Source of the DNA: DASVTR01 sp036387475
GTDB lineage: Bacteria > Acidobacteriota > Blastocatellia > Pyrinomonadales > Pyrinomonadaceae
Reading direction: 5' to 3'
DNA: 64,000 bases
Assembly: GCA_036387475.1 (NCBI GenBank)
Contig: DASVTR010000004.1
Span: 200,131-264,130 of the forward strand
The notes under the pieces are model-generated. The model did no database searches, was not told the DNA's origin, and saw nothing but the letters and a program-made list of their open reading frames with translations. How positions within the stretch are numbered: the first letter of the stretch is position 1; every line of letters begins with the position of its first letter. Shown here piece by piece: positions 55,965-64,000 of this stretch. The position numbers and the translations under genes were made by a program.

Positions 55965-57047
55965 TTAACCTTTCTTCTGCGGCGTGAATCCGCCGTCGGC
56001 TGACTTTTCTATTTTCAAATCGTCAAAAGCAACTTCGCCGCCGTTGCTGGTGTAGAAACCGACGCGGCCCGTCTTGTACCCGGTTGTGTCTGTGACGCTG
56101 GTGATGTACTGGCCGTTAACATAAAAGGAAAGCTGAGTGCCCTTGACGCGCACTTCCAACTCGTTTGGCGTAGTGCCGGTGCGGATGGCAGAACTGCGCG
56201 AGGGCTGGACGAGGACGACCTCCTTGCTGCCCTGATGCTGCACGACGCTGTAGCCGCCGACCTCTTCATTAACAATCAGAAAAGCGTAGTCCTCCAGCTT
56301 TCCGTCTTTTAATTCACCGTGGACGACGAGGCCGTATCCGTTGTCCGGAGATTTCCCGTCAACGCTGCGCGCTGTCACCTTGACGGTCGCATCCTGTGTG
56401 TAATAGCCGTCTTCGTCAGGGGCGTAGATGACGACGTAGTTACCGGCGACGGTATAACGCATGTGATATTCGCCGTCGTCGTAGAAGCTACCGAAGGCGC
56501 TAGCGCCCGTCGCCCATTTCTCCGTGGAGAAATCGTCAATCAGAGTGTTGCCTGTGGTCGTGGCGGAATTACTGTTGTTGGAATTGTTCGCGTTTTTGTT
56601 GTTTGCGTTGTTGGCATTCGCGGTGCGATTAGAGTTGTTCGAGTTATTCGCGGCGCGGTTGTTGTTATTGGCGTTAGCATTGTTGGAATTGCTGCCGCCC
56701 GCAATCGAGAGCATCACAATCGCGCCAATGCCGAGCACCAGCAGCACGCCGACGATGCCCAGAATCCACGGCAGAGGTTTAGACTTTTTGACAGGCGGTG
56801 GGGCATACGGCGCTGGCCCCCAGGAGGGAGTCGGCTGCGGCGTCGGCACAACCTGCTGCGGCGGCTGTTGCGACGGAAAGACCTGCGTCGGCGCGCCGCT
56901 CGTGTCACGCGCCGCCGGATAGGCGAGCGTGGCGTTCGGATCATAATTCGGCGGCGGCGGTGCGTTAGCGAGCAATGCACCATCGTCCAGACAAAAGCTC
57001 AATGCGTCATCCGTATAAGTTCGGTTGCAGGTCGGGCATCGTTTCAT
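55965..57047 (-). CDS. Zinc-ribbon, single-helix protein with LamG-like domain
   Basis: 360 aa. The N-terminal ribbon MKRCPTCNRTYTDDALSFCL is nearly identical to that at 48631. Pro-rich stretch, one membrane helix (about 93-116), a highly Asn-rich spacer (about 118-165), then a roughly 180-aa concanavalin/LamG-like beta domain (GNTLIDDFSTEKWATG, YVVIYAPDEDGYYTQ, VEVRVKG-like LEVRVKGTQLSFYVNGQYI, GRVGFYTSNGGEVAFDDLKI). A cytoplasmic zinc ribbon and an external carbohydrate-type domain suggest a sensor or anchor. Between two kinase genes. Confidence 0.88.
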   Translation of the reverse strand: MKRCPTCNRTYTDDALSFCLDDGALLANAPPPPNYDPNATLAYPAARDTSGAPTQVFPSQQPPQQVVPTPQPTPSWGPAPYAPPPVKKSKPLPWILGIVGVLLVLGIGAIVMLSIAGGSNSNNANANNNNRAANNSNNSNRTANANNANNKNANNSNNSNSATTTGNTLIDDFSTEKWATGASAFGSFYDDGEYHMRYTVAGNYVVIYAPDEDGYYTQDATVKVTARSVDGKSPDNGYGLVVHGELKDGKLEDYAFLIVNEEVGGYSVVQHQGSKEVVLVQPSRSSAIRTGTTPNELEVRVKGTQLSFYVNGQYITSVTDTTGYKTGRVGFYTSNGGEVAFDDLKIEKSADGGFTPQKKG

Positions 57048-57200
57048 AAGTGTCTCGCTTACTTTATCTCTTGTTAGCCTACGGTCGTATTAGTCTTCGG
57101 AAAGCGTATTCGGGAATTCAGCTACATTCAATACGTCTTGAGGTGATAACACAAGTGCGAAAGAGGATGCTGCGTTATTATACGAGAAGCGGCGACCTCT

Positions 57201-58910
57201 TCAAGCCCTAATTACGCTTCCGCAGCGTCCGCAGAATCTTGTGCCGGGCGCATAGCTCGTGCGGCAGGTCTGGCAGACGACCTGTACGGGGCGCGGCGGA
57301 ACAATTGTCTGCATCGCCGCCTGAATCGGAATGCCGCAACGACCGCAGAATTTCGTTCCTAATGGGTAATTTGTTCCGCAGCGCTGGCAGCGGTTTGGCG
57401 GCGCGCCGTGTCCGTAAACGGATTGACCGCCATAAGGGTTTCCGCTCGCCGGTGGCGGCTGCGGCTGAAAGGGTGGTTGGTGCTGCTGCTGCCCTTGCGA
57501 TGCGGCGTCGGCGACGGGTTGAAAAGTTGTGCCGCCGCAACGCCCGCAAAATTTGACGCCGGAAGCGAAGCGCGAACCGCATTGAGCACACATGACGACG
57601 CCCGGAATACTGCTCGGCGGCCCGCTGCCGATGCCGCTCGCGCCGCCGCCGCGCGATGGCGAGAGTTGGCTGCCCGAAGAGGCGGAACGCAACTGCGCCT
57701 GTATAATCTGCTCGCTCGAATCGGGGCGAATCTCTATGACGCGTTCGTCGTCCATGTCGCCCGTGCGCGCGACGCGCAGGACGTGTCTGCCCGGAGCAAT
57801 CGTCGTCAGCACCAGCCTCCCTGAACGCCCGACTGTTCCGTATCTTTCATCATCAACGTAAACTTCCGCGCCGACCGGAGCCATGACGACGACGCGTGAA
57901 TCGCCTTCGTCCTCTTCTTCCAGCGCTTCCTGGCCCGCCGCTTGCTCTAGCTCGTCGAGCCACTCGGCGACAGATTGCGAGCGCGCCGCAGGGTCTTTTT
58001 CCAGCGCGTGCATCACGACGCGCTCGACTTCGGGTTGAATATCCGAGCGAAGAGTGCTGAGCGCGGGCGGTGCGTTCATCATCTTCTGCATGATGAGCTG
58101 GGCCAAGTCGCCGGAGAAGGGCGGACGCCCGCCCAGCATGTGATAGGCAATCGTGCCGAGCGCGTAAACGTCTGCGCGCGCATCTAGAGATGCGCCCGAC
58201 TGCATCTGTTCGGGAGCCATGTATTCGGGAGTGCCGATGATGCCGCGCGACTGCGGGCCGCTGCCGCTGTGCGCGTCAGACTCGGCCACGGCCTGACTGA
58301 CGATCTTCGCCAAACCGAAGTCGCCGACCTTGACGAAGCCGTCGCCGACAATCGTTCCAGACTTCTTGCGCTGCTGCATGATGAAGATATTGGCGGGCTT
58401 CAAGTCACGGTGGAGAATGCCCTCGTCGTGCGCGGCCTCGACGCCTGCGGCTATCTGGCGGAGAAGGGTAAGCGTGCGCGCAACAGAGAGCGTGCCTTCG
58501 CGCCGCAGCAGATGATGCAGGGTTTCGCCCTGCACGTATTCCATCACCAGATAGAAGACGCCCTCAGGGCTTTTGCCGAAGTCCGTCACGTCCACGACGT
58601 TCGGATGACGAATCGAAGCGGCGGTTCTGGCCTCGCGCTCAAAACGCGCGATGGCTTCGCCTTCCTGCATCTCTTCGTTGTTGAGAAAGTCTGGCCGGAC
58701 GGTCTTGACGGCGACGCGGCGCGTCATCAGGTTTTGGTCGCGCGCTAGATAAACTTGGCCCATCGCGCCGCGCCCCAAACGCTTTTCCAGCAGGTAACGT
58801 TTATTCAAGAGCGGCCCGCCGGGCAGCGTATGCTTCGTATTCGTGCTGTCTTCAGCGCAGACGAGCACCTCGTCTTCATAACACTTTTCGCACCGGGGAC
58901 ATTCGCGCAT
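57201..58910 (-). CDS. Ser/Thr kinase with N-terminal and triple C-terminal zinc ribbons
   Basis: 569 aa. A short N-terminal Cys motif (MRECPRCEKCYEDEVLVC). Kinase domain about 39-315: GRGAMG loop, VAVKTVRPD with Lys69, HRDLKPANIF, DFGLAKI, GTPEYMAPEQ. A beta module (about 345-400, VGAEVYVDDERYGTVGRSGR) resembles PEGA. The C-terminus holds three zinc ribbons of one pattern: CAQCGSRFASGVKFCGRCGG, CQRCGTNYPLGTKFCGRCGI and CQTCRTSYAPGTRFCGRCGS, separated by Pro/Gln-rich spacers. No membrane helix is obvious. Unusual domain count for one kinase. Confidence 0.93.
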   Translation of the reverse strand: MRECPRCEKCYEDEVLVCAEDSTNTKHTLPGGPLLNKRYLLEKRLGRGAMGQVYLARDQNLMTRRVAVKTVRPDFLNNEEMQEGEAIARFEREARTAASIRHPNVVDVTDFGKSPEGVFYLVMEYVQGETLHHLLRREGTLSVARTLTLLRQIAAGVEAAHDEGILHRDLKPANIFIMQQRKKSGTIVGDGFVKVGDFGLAKIVSQAVAESDAHSGSGPQSRGIIGTPEYMAPEQMQSGASLDARADVYALGTIAYHMLGGRPPFSGDLAQLIMQKMMNAPPALSTLRSDIQPEVERVVMHALEKDPAARSQSVAEWLDELEQAAGQEALEEEDEGDSRVVVMAPVGAEVYVDDERYGTVGRSGRLVLTTIAPGRHVLRVARTGDMDDERVIEIRPDSSEQIIQAQLRSASSGSQLSPSRGGGASGIGSGPPSSIPGVVMCAQCGSRFASGVKFCGRCGGTTFQPVADAASQGQQQHQPPFQPQPPPASGNPYGGQSVYGHGAPPNRCQRCGTNYPLGTKFCGRCGIPIQAAMQTIVPPRPVQVVCQTCRTSYAPGTRFCGRCGSVIRA

Positions 58911-59178
58911 AAAACTTATTAACTCGGAACTCTGTCCTATCTTAAATGTTCTCCACGCATATCGAGCGACGTGCAGGTATTCGCTTTCGCGTCGCCGCGC
59001 GTGGCCGTCCAGATTGTGTTAGAACGCAACGCTGAAGAGGCTTTTGCGCAAGACGTAAGGTGAGTAATGCCCGCCGGTCGCTTCAACAAGGGCAAGAATA
59101 AGGCGTCGCGCGGGCGCGCGTCAATTAAGCACGCCTCCAGGCGAACGCCTCTAAGGATAAGGACGGATGAAGGGGAAG

Positions 59179-59631
59179 CTAACCGGCGGCCCGCGCCTTC
59201 TTCTGCTCTTTGGCTTCCTGCATACGTGTGCCGAGTTCTTCAAGCTGTTCGGAGTTTAAGACCTCGCGCGCGTCCTTGAACATCTCGTCTTCTTCTTCCT
59301 CGACGTGGTGTTCGACGTTCTCCTTCAAGACCGTCAGCTTCGCGCCCCACGTCTCGTCATCTTTGGGCAGCGCTTCCAATTCTGCCAGCAGTTGCTTGAC
59401 GACGTTGTGCTCTTCGATAGCTTCGAGCGTAATATCGTGCGTCTCTTTCGCTTCCTTGAGAATGGGATAAAGCATCTGTTCTTCGATCTGCGAGTGAATG
59501 TCCAACTCGGTTTTTAATTGCGTAAACAACTCTTCGCGCGTCTTGACGCCGCGCTCGGTCGTCTTGTCCAATTTTTCAAAGATGCCGGAAACCTTTTCGT
59601 GATCCTTCTTCAGTAATTCAAAAGCGTTCAT
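59179..59631 (-). CDS. Hemerythrin-domain protein
   Basis: 150-aa four-helix bundle with the hemerythrin His/Glu pattern: LLKKDHEKV (H11), DIHSQIEEQMLYP (His/Glu), EEHNVVKQLL and ENVEHHVEEEEDEMF. Would bind a non-heme di-iron centre and sense or store oxygen. Monocistronic; the acidic C-terminus (EEEEDE) is usual in this group. Whether it is soluble or a regulator partner is not shown. Confidence 0.92.
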   Translation of the reverse strand: MNAFELLKKDHEKVSGIFEKLDKTTERGVKTREELFTQLKTELDIHSQIEEQMLYPILKEAKETHDITLEAIEEHNVVKQLLAELEALPKDDETWGAKLTVLKENVEHHVEEEEDEMFKDAREVLNSEQLEELGTRMQEAKEQKKARAAG

Positions 59632-59782
59632 GACCTGAAATCCTCCAAATGTTTAAGTGCTGTGGTGACAATCTTGCACGCTAACAGTACGCGCAAGCGG
59701 TGTTTCATCTCTTGACCGGCAAATAAAGTGCCAGCCGCGCTCAAACGTAAAGATGCAGGCCGTGTGAGTAACTTGTTTCGAA

Positions 59783-60652
59783 TTATTCGACTGTAAAGTT
59801 CATAGACTTCAAGACCACCGGTCTGGCGTTGGCATCGGAGGCATACAACACCTCGAATCTATACGCGCCTTTGGCCCACGCGCCGTCGCTTAGTTCCTGC
59901 GGGTTAAGCTGGAAACCGGTAGTCAGTCGCGGAGCGGCGGATGGAAACGTTTCGGTCATAGTCCCAAGCATCTTTCCCGGCTCGATTCCTTCGACCTGTT
60001 CCGCGTAGAGCTTGCCAAACGCCGCGTCGCCGCCAATGGTGTTATCAATTGTGAAAATCACGTAGATGAGATCGGCTGGCGAGAAGGTGGTTTCGCCCGG
60101 CGACTCGACGGGCATTCCCCTGTGCTTCGTCATCTTCATCCTGAAGATGCTGACTCCGCCAGCGGATTCCGTGTTGCTGTTTCCGGCAGCGGGAGCATTG
60201 CTTTCACTCTGCGGAGTTTTGCTCGCACTGCCGCCCGTAACCGTAAACGACGTGGACTGTCCACCAACGGGATTGTCTTCCTTATCGGCCAGCCTGACCT
60301 GCAAGCCGTAGCGGCCACCCGGAAAATCACTCGGCAGCTTCGCATAGAAACTGGCGGTATTATCGCCTTCTACGTCCAGAGTCTTTTCCGCACCGGGAAC
60401 CATCGAGCCGTTTTTTTGTCCGGCCACATCTTCATAGACGATGCGGAATCTGGCCTTGCCCTGGCTGGGCGCATTCGTGATGTCAGCCACTGCATAAAGC
60501 GTCTCGCCCGGTTGAAAAGTATCCTCCGTCTTAGTGACCTTTTCGTCCTTGCCAATCTTTAGGCTGTTAACCTTGGCTTCTCTGCTGCAAGCCGAAAGAG
60601 CGCCTAACAGGCATCCGAGAATGAGGAACAGAGCGGTTTTTCTCAAGCGCAT
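59783..60652 (-). CDS. Hypothetical lipoprotein
   Basis: 289 aa. Lipobox ALSAC (Cys22) after a hydrophobic run (LFLILGCLLGALSAC). Two similar beta domains separated by a Ser/Asn-rich hinge (about 145-165): the first has FQPGETLYAVADITNAPSQG and the second FSPADLIYVIFTIDNTIGGD, so this looks like an internal duplication. Start follows AAAGGAG by about 7 bp. It lies 27 bp after the mscL stop, thus likely co-transcribed. Function unknown. Confidence 0.88.
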   Translation of the reverse strand: MRLRKTALFLILGCLLGALSACSREAKVNSLKIGKDEKVTKTEDTFQPGETLYAVADITNAPSQGKARFRIVYEDVAGQKNGSMVPGAEKTLDVEGDNTASFYAKLPSDFPGGRYGLQVRLADKEDNPVGGQSTSFTVTGGSASKTPQSESNAPAAGNSNTESAGGVSIFRMKMTKHRGMPVESPGETTFSPADLIYVIFTIDNTIGGDAAFGKLYAEQVEGIEPGKMLGTMTETFPSAAPRLTTGFQLNPQELSDGAWAKGAYRFEVLYASDANARPVVLKSMNFTVE

Positions 60653-60679
60653 CTTTTTTCTCCTTTGTGAGCTTCTGCT

Positions 60680-61120
60680 TTAGATTGTCTGCAAATCCAC
60701 GCAGCACTCTGCGCAGCGTGTGGCCTTGAGCGGAATGGTCGAGAGACAGTAGGGGCAATCTTTCGTCGTGGGGCCGTCATCGGTCGCTTGCTTGCTCTTC
60801 AGGCGATTGAACGAGCGGATGATAAGGAAGACGACGAAGGCTACAATCAGGAAACTAATCAGGTCGTTGATGAGTTGGCCGTAGGCGATAACGGGCAGCG
60901 CTTCGGCTTTCGCTGCCGCAAGGGTCGGCGGCTTCTTGCCCGAAAGATCAATAAAGAGGTTGGCAAAATCAACTTTGCCGAGCAGTTGACCGATGGGCGG
61001 CATGATGACGCCCTCGACGAGTGTCGTCACGATCTTGCCGAAGGCGAGGGCGAGAATAACTGCGACGGCGAGGTCTAAGACGTTGCCTCGCTTGATAAAC
61101 TCTCGGAATTCTTTGAACAC
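60680..61120 (-). CDS. mscL: Large-conductance mechanosensitive channel
   Basis: 146 aa from GTG 61120, chosen because AAGGAG is about 7 bp upstream and this gives the expected FKEFREFIKRGNVLDLAVAV opening; an ATG at 61168 would add an unlikely extension. TM1 (about 15-45) and TM2 (about 80-106), with the gate helix LALAFGKIVTTLVEGVIMPP and the pore-end SFNRLKSK. The C-terminus ends with a Cys4 zinc ribbon (CPYCLSTIPLKATRCAECC), unlike the E. coli channel. Releases solutes on hypo-osmotic shock. Confidence 0.95.
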   Translation of the reverse strand: MFKEFREFIKRGNVLDLAVAVILALAFGKIVTTLVEGVIMPPIGQLLGKVDFANLFIDLSGKKPPTLAAAKAEALPVIAYGQLINDLISFLIVAFVVFLIIRSFNRLKSKQATDDGPTTKDCPYCLSTIPLKATRCAECCVDLQTI

Positions 61121-61277
61121 TTTGGCTTCTCCTTCTCGAACGAGTAAAGTGTGGCTCGTCCGCGACAATGAATGTCAGAGCTTTGCAACGGGGCTTTTAT
61201 ACCATCAGCGAAGAGCCGTCAATGAATTCCGTACGCTTTCAATCATCAACACCGCGCAGCGCCGAAGAGAATGACAG

Positions 61278-62399
61278 ATGAATCTTTTGACACTTAAGAC
61301 TCCTTCGCTCGTGCTCGATTATGAACGGCTCAAGCGAAACGCCGAACAAATGAGCCATCGCATACGGCATCTGGGCGCAAGCTTGCGCCCGCACGTCAAG
61401 ACGCACAAGTGCATAGAGGTCGCGCGCCTTCAGACCATAGGGCACAACGGCGGTCTGACCGTCTCGACGCTCGCCGAAGCGCGCAGCTTCGCCACGCATG
61501 GCTTCAAAGACATCACCTACGCCGTTCCCATCGAGCCGGGCAAATTCAGCGAAGCCATAAAGCTCTCTGAAACCTGCGAGCGATTTTCGCTGCTGACAGA
61601 TGATCTTGAAACCGCCGCTCTACTTAATGAGAGCGCGCAGCGCGCGGGCGTGACGATTAATCTCTTTTTAAAAGTGGACTGCGGCTATCATCGTTGCGGA
61701 GTTGAACCGCAGAGCGCGGCGGCGTTTGAGATTCCGCGCTTTATCTGTGAGGCGTCAAACTTGCGCTTCGCGGGTATTCTGACTCACGCGGGCCATTCCT
61801 ATCACGCGCGCTCGAAAGAGGAATTGCTGTCAATCGCACGGCACGAGCGAGACTCTATGACGGAGTATGCCGAAAGATTGCGCGCGACTGGCGTTACCGT
61901 CCCCATCGTCAGCATCGGCTCAACGCCGACCATCACACACGTAGACCACCTGGCGGGCATTACGGAGGCGCGGCCCGGCAACTATATCTTCTACGACGCC
62001 TTTCAAGCCACGCTCGGCAGTTGCACGTTTGCAGACTGCGCGTTGACGGTGCTGACGGCCATCGTCCACCTGGAACGCACCCGCCGCAAAATCGTCATCG
62101 ACGCAGGCTCAATCGCGCTTTCGAAAGACAGGGGCGCAATCGAGTTTGACCCGTCTTGCGGCTACGGGCGGGTATTGGATTTGGAAGGAAACGATTTGAA
62201 CCTGCGTGTAGCGGGACTCTCGCAGGAGCACGGCGAGATTATCGCCGAAGATGATGGGATACTCAACAAGCTTAAAATCGGAACGCGTCTGCGCGTGCTC
62301 GCGAACCACTCATGCCTGACCGCCGCGCAGCACTCTCATTACAATGTGCTGCGCGGCGATAGCGTTGTCGACCGCTGGGAAATTCAACGCGGCTGGTAA
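61278..62399 (+). CDS. D-threonine-aldolase / D-serine dehydratase-like PLP enzyme
   Basis: 373 aa of the fold-III PLP family. The N-terminal alanine-racemase-like barrel contains the lysine in RPHVKTHKCIEVARLQ (Lys41 or 44). Other motifs: KVDCGYHRCGV, GILTHAGHSY, VSIGSTPT. The C-terminal domain has SQEHGE and ANHSCLTAAQHSHYNV, the metal-binding signature of D-threonine aldolase-type enzymes. It cleaves or dehydrates D-beta-hydroxy amino acids. Start at ATG 61278. Divergent from mscL. Confidence 0.9.
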   Translation: MNLLTLKTPSLVLDYERLKRNAEQMSHRIRHLGASLRPHVKTHKCIEVARLQTIGHNGGLTVSTLAEARSFATHGFKDITYAVPIEPGKFSEAIKLSETCERFSLLTDDLETAALLNESAQRAGVTINLFLKVDCGYHRCGVEPQSAAAFEIPRFICEASNLRFAGILTHAGHSYHARSKEELLSIARHERDSMTEYAERLRATGVTVPIVSIGSTPTITHVDHLAGITEARPGNYIFYDAFQATLGSCTFADCALTVLTAIVHLERTRRKIVIDAGSIALSKDRGAIEFDPSCGYGRVLDLEGNDLNLRVAGLSQEHGEIIAEDDGILNKLKIGTRLRVLANHSCLTAAQHSHYNVLRGDSVVDRWEIQRGW

Positions 62400-62402
62400 G
62401 CC

Positions 62403-62487
62403 AAACGATGAAGTAGGAACGATGAGCGCAGAACGATGAACTATTAAGAGCAAGTCTTTCATTCATCGTTCTGTGTTCATCGTTTAG
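62403..62487. repeat. GATGAA-family heptamer hairpin
   Basis: Clear heptamers: GATGAAG, TAGGAAC, GATGAGC, GCAGAAC, GATGAAC, then loop TATTAAGAGCAAGTCTTTC, then the inverse arm ATTCATCGTTCTGTGTTCAT to 62487. It fills the 89 bp between two convergent stop codons. Confidence 0.85.
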
Positions 62488-62488
62488 C

Positions 62489-63577
62489 TTATGCTCGTTT
62501 CAAATTCCGCGTCGCTTGAGTTCTCGAAGCAGTTTCACTTCCTGCTGCTGCTTGCTTCGCTGAAGCGCCCGGCGTTTCGGTTTGAGCCGATTGCATCTTC
62601 TCTATGCGCGCGGTGATGCGGCGGTCGAGGTCTGTGATTTGTTCGGGCGTCAGACGGAAAATGTTCGGCTGGTTGTGATAGAGCTTCGCGCCCGTCACGA
62701 TGTCTGCCTGCTTGAAGCCGTGCTTTTCTGCTTTGGCGATTAATTCCTGAATCGTCATGGCGGGCGGCACGAGCGAGAGCGGCGAGGGCTTCTCTTCCAG
62801 AGTTTCGGGGACAGTCGCGGGCTTCGGCGCTTCCATCGGCAGGTCGTTGGCGGCATCGCGCTTCATGTGATCCAGAAAATCCCTGAACGTCACGTCGCCC
62901 GTCAACTCGAAGCCGACTTCAAAAACCTGGCTGTTGCTCTTGACGACCTGAAAGACGCGTGTGATTTCGCCCGCGCGCTCCTGCAAGGAGACTTCGACCA
63001 TAATGTCGACGAAGTATTCAAGGCCGCTGGCGGTCATCGGCAGAACGCGCCCGACTTCGTTATCCTCTTTAGCTTCCTTACCTTTGGCCGCAATCTGGTC
63101 GACGATGACGACAGACTTGCCGCTCTCTATGCAGAGCTTGCGAAGCACCCCTTGCAAGACCATCTGGTCTGCGGCCAACTCTTCGGCTGAAGGCTGTGCG
63201 AGGGGGTCGCCCGTGCGCTCGCGCACAGCCGCCACCATTTCGCTGTGCTTGGCGCTGAAGTAACCGGCCCACGAATCCAAGGCGAAGCAGCCGTAGTTCT
63301 GCTCGCGGCCTTCGCCGTTCAAAGCCCAGTCAATAAACTCCGGCAATTCGTCCGGGTGCTCTATCTCAAGTCCGTCGAAGAGCGTGCCGTTGCCTTTCAG
63401 GAGGCGCGACTTGCGCTCTACGTCGAAGATGCAGAGGCGGCCCAATCCAGCTTCCGCCATGCTGCGTATGAAATGGCTCTTGCCAACGCCCGCGCCGCCG
63501 CGTACAGCCATCACAAGGCGCTGCTGTCGCGGCAAGCGGCTGAGCGGATTAACTCTCGGTCTTTTTGTATTAGTCAT
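62489..63577 (-). CDS. AAA/RecA-fold ATPase, Sak4-like
   Basis: 362 aa. Walker A GGAGVGKS (about 27-34), Walker B-like CFALDSWAG, and VVIVDQIAAKGK. The layout of a P-loop followed by a long RecA-like half (residues 20-240) matches the AAA_24/Sak4-type ATPases of phages. The C-terminal half is Pro/Glu-rich, then helical (IQELIAKAEKHGFKQADIVT). Such proteins often act in phage recombination or annealing. No other phage gene is beside it. Possibly an isolated prophage remnant or domesticated gene. Confidence 0.75.
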   Translation of the reverse strand: MTNTKRPRVNPLSRLPRQQRLVMAVRGGAGVGKSHFIRSMAEAGLGRLCIFDVERKSRLLKGNGTLFDGLEIEHPDELPEFIDWALNGEGREQNYGCFALDSWAGYFSAKHSEMVAAVRERTGDPLAQPSAEELAADQMVLQGVLRKLCIESGKSVVIVDQIAAKGKEAKEDNEVGRVLPMTASGLEYFVDIMVEVSLQERAGEITRVFQVVKSNSQVFEVGFELTGDVTFRDFLDHMKRDAANDLPMEAPKPATVPETLEEKPSPLSLVPPAMTIQELIAKAEKHGFKQADIVTGAKLYHNQPNIFRLTPEQITDLDRRITARIEKMQSAQTETPGASAKQAAAGSETASRTQATRNLKRA

Positions 63578-63637
63578 CTCTAAAGTCCTCTTTTTAGCTG
63601 TTCACCAAGTCAATCAAAAGGGGGAAGTCGAAACCAA

Positions 63638-63680
63638 GCACGACTCAACAGGATTTGAACCCGGTTCGGGAGTCGAGCAC
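63638..63680 (-). other. T-arm-like stem-loop, possible tRNA remnant
   Basis: CGACTC / GAGTCG arms enclose CCGGGTTCAAATCC, which reads on the minus strand like a tRNA T-loop. I cannot complete a cloverleaf, so a 3' tRNA fragment (possible attachment site) is only a suggestion. Confidence 0.3.
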
Positions 63681-63831
63681 GCTAAACACTGGAGAACTTA
63701 GCACACTTTTCAGCGGGTGTAAAACAAAATTTCATCGGTGAAACAAGAAGATTTCAGGAGTGAATCCGCTCCCCTTTCATCAATCTGCTTGCAATCTGAT
63801 AGGATGCGCGCGGAGGATTTTGACGAAACAG

Positions 63832-64000
63832 ATGAGCACACCCGCTAATAAAGTTATTTATTCGATGGTCGGGGTCGGCAAGTATTACGACAAACGGGCC
63901 GTCCTCAAAGATATTTACCTTTCATATTTCTACGGCGCAAAGATTGGCGTCATCGGCCTTAACGGTTCTGGCAAGAGTTCCTTGCTGCGGATTCTCGCAG
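63832..64000 (+). CDS. ettA: Energy-dependent translational throttle protein, N-terminus
   Basis: ABC-F protein that binds the ribosomal E site and gates translation elongation by cellular energy. Only the first 56 residues are in the window: STPANKVIYSMVGVGKYYD, then KIGVIGLNGSGKSSLLRI with the Walker A (GLNGSGKSS). The start is ATG 63832, though an in-frame TTG at 63820 next to GGAGG (63812-63816) is also possible; neither spacing is ideal. The rest lies beyond the right edge. Confidence 0.93.
   Translation, partial: MSTPANKVIYSMVGVGKYYDKRAVLKDIYLSYFYGAKIGVIGLNGSGKSSLLRILA

Noticed and set aside
62489..63577. Intact prophage
   Set aside because: No integrase, capsid, terminase or other phage gene lies within reach on either side.

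Overview
The window looks like a chromosomal segment of an Acidobacteriota bacterium, most likely of the Blastocatellia (subdivision 4) type. Base composition is moderately GC-rich. It carries several Hanks-type Ser/Thr kinases with FHA, PEGA and zinc-ribbon modules, a VWFA protein of the acidobacterial type, a large group of FG-GAP/ASPIC-UnbV proteins and many secreted proteins. This taxonomic call is an inference from gene content, not from a marker gene.

Layout. 1-6648 (minus strand) is a signalling cluster: an FHA/trypsin-like membrane protein, a kinase with PEGA, a PP2C phosphatase, a kinase fused to a formylglycine-enzyme-like domain, and a PEGA protein running off the left edge. 7180-9021 holds panB-panC. 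9447-13516 is an accessory stretch with an AT-rich GTPase/membrane-protein pair, three small coiled-coil paralogues and a 21-bp minisatellite. 13517-20589 holds folK, an ABC exporter permease, an AlbA_2/RecG-like protein, a VWFA protein, a lectin-like secreted protein and a small acidic membrane protein. 20984-28102 holds a giant M4-type metallopeptidase, a PQQ-propeller protein with EF-hands, a small secreted protein and a Crp/Fnr regulator.

28859-40841 (plus strand) is the most striking block: five consecutive genes comprising four FG-GAP/ASPIC-UnbV proteins, two of them giants with N-terminal TPRs and a shared C-terminal module, plus an NqrB/RnfD-like membrane protein. 41196-48082 holds a GH5 cellulase, an amidohydrolase, a CHMI-family isomerase and a DUF305-LVIVD operon. 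tRNA-Ala(CGC) and tRNA-Lys(CTT) lie at 48.5 and 54.0 kb. 48631-58910 holds two zinc-ribbon membrane proteins, an HXXEE protein, a GT39-like transferase, a radical SAM/SPASM protein, an HNH protein and two further kinases. 59179-64000 holds a hemerythrin, a lipoprotein, MscL, a D-threonine-aldolase-like enzyme, a Sak4-like AAA ATPase and the start of ettA.

Scattered through the intergenic gaps are long imperfect hairpins whose arms are built from degenerate 7-bp repeats. At least eight sit between genes here, and four share a common core in both orientations. They behave like a dispersed, probably mobilised, non-coding repeat family and are the best candidate for something unusual, together with the ASPIC/UnbV cluster and the GTPase pair.
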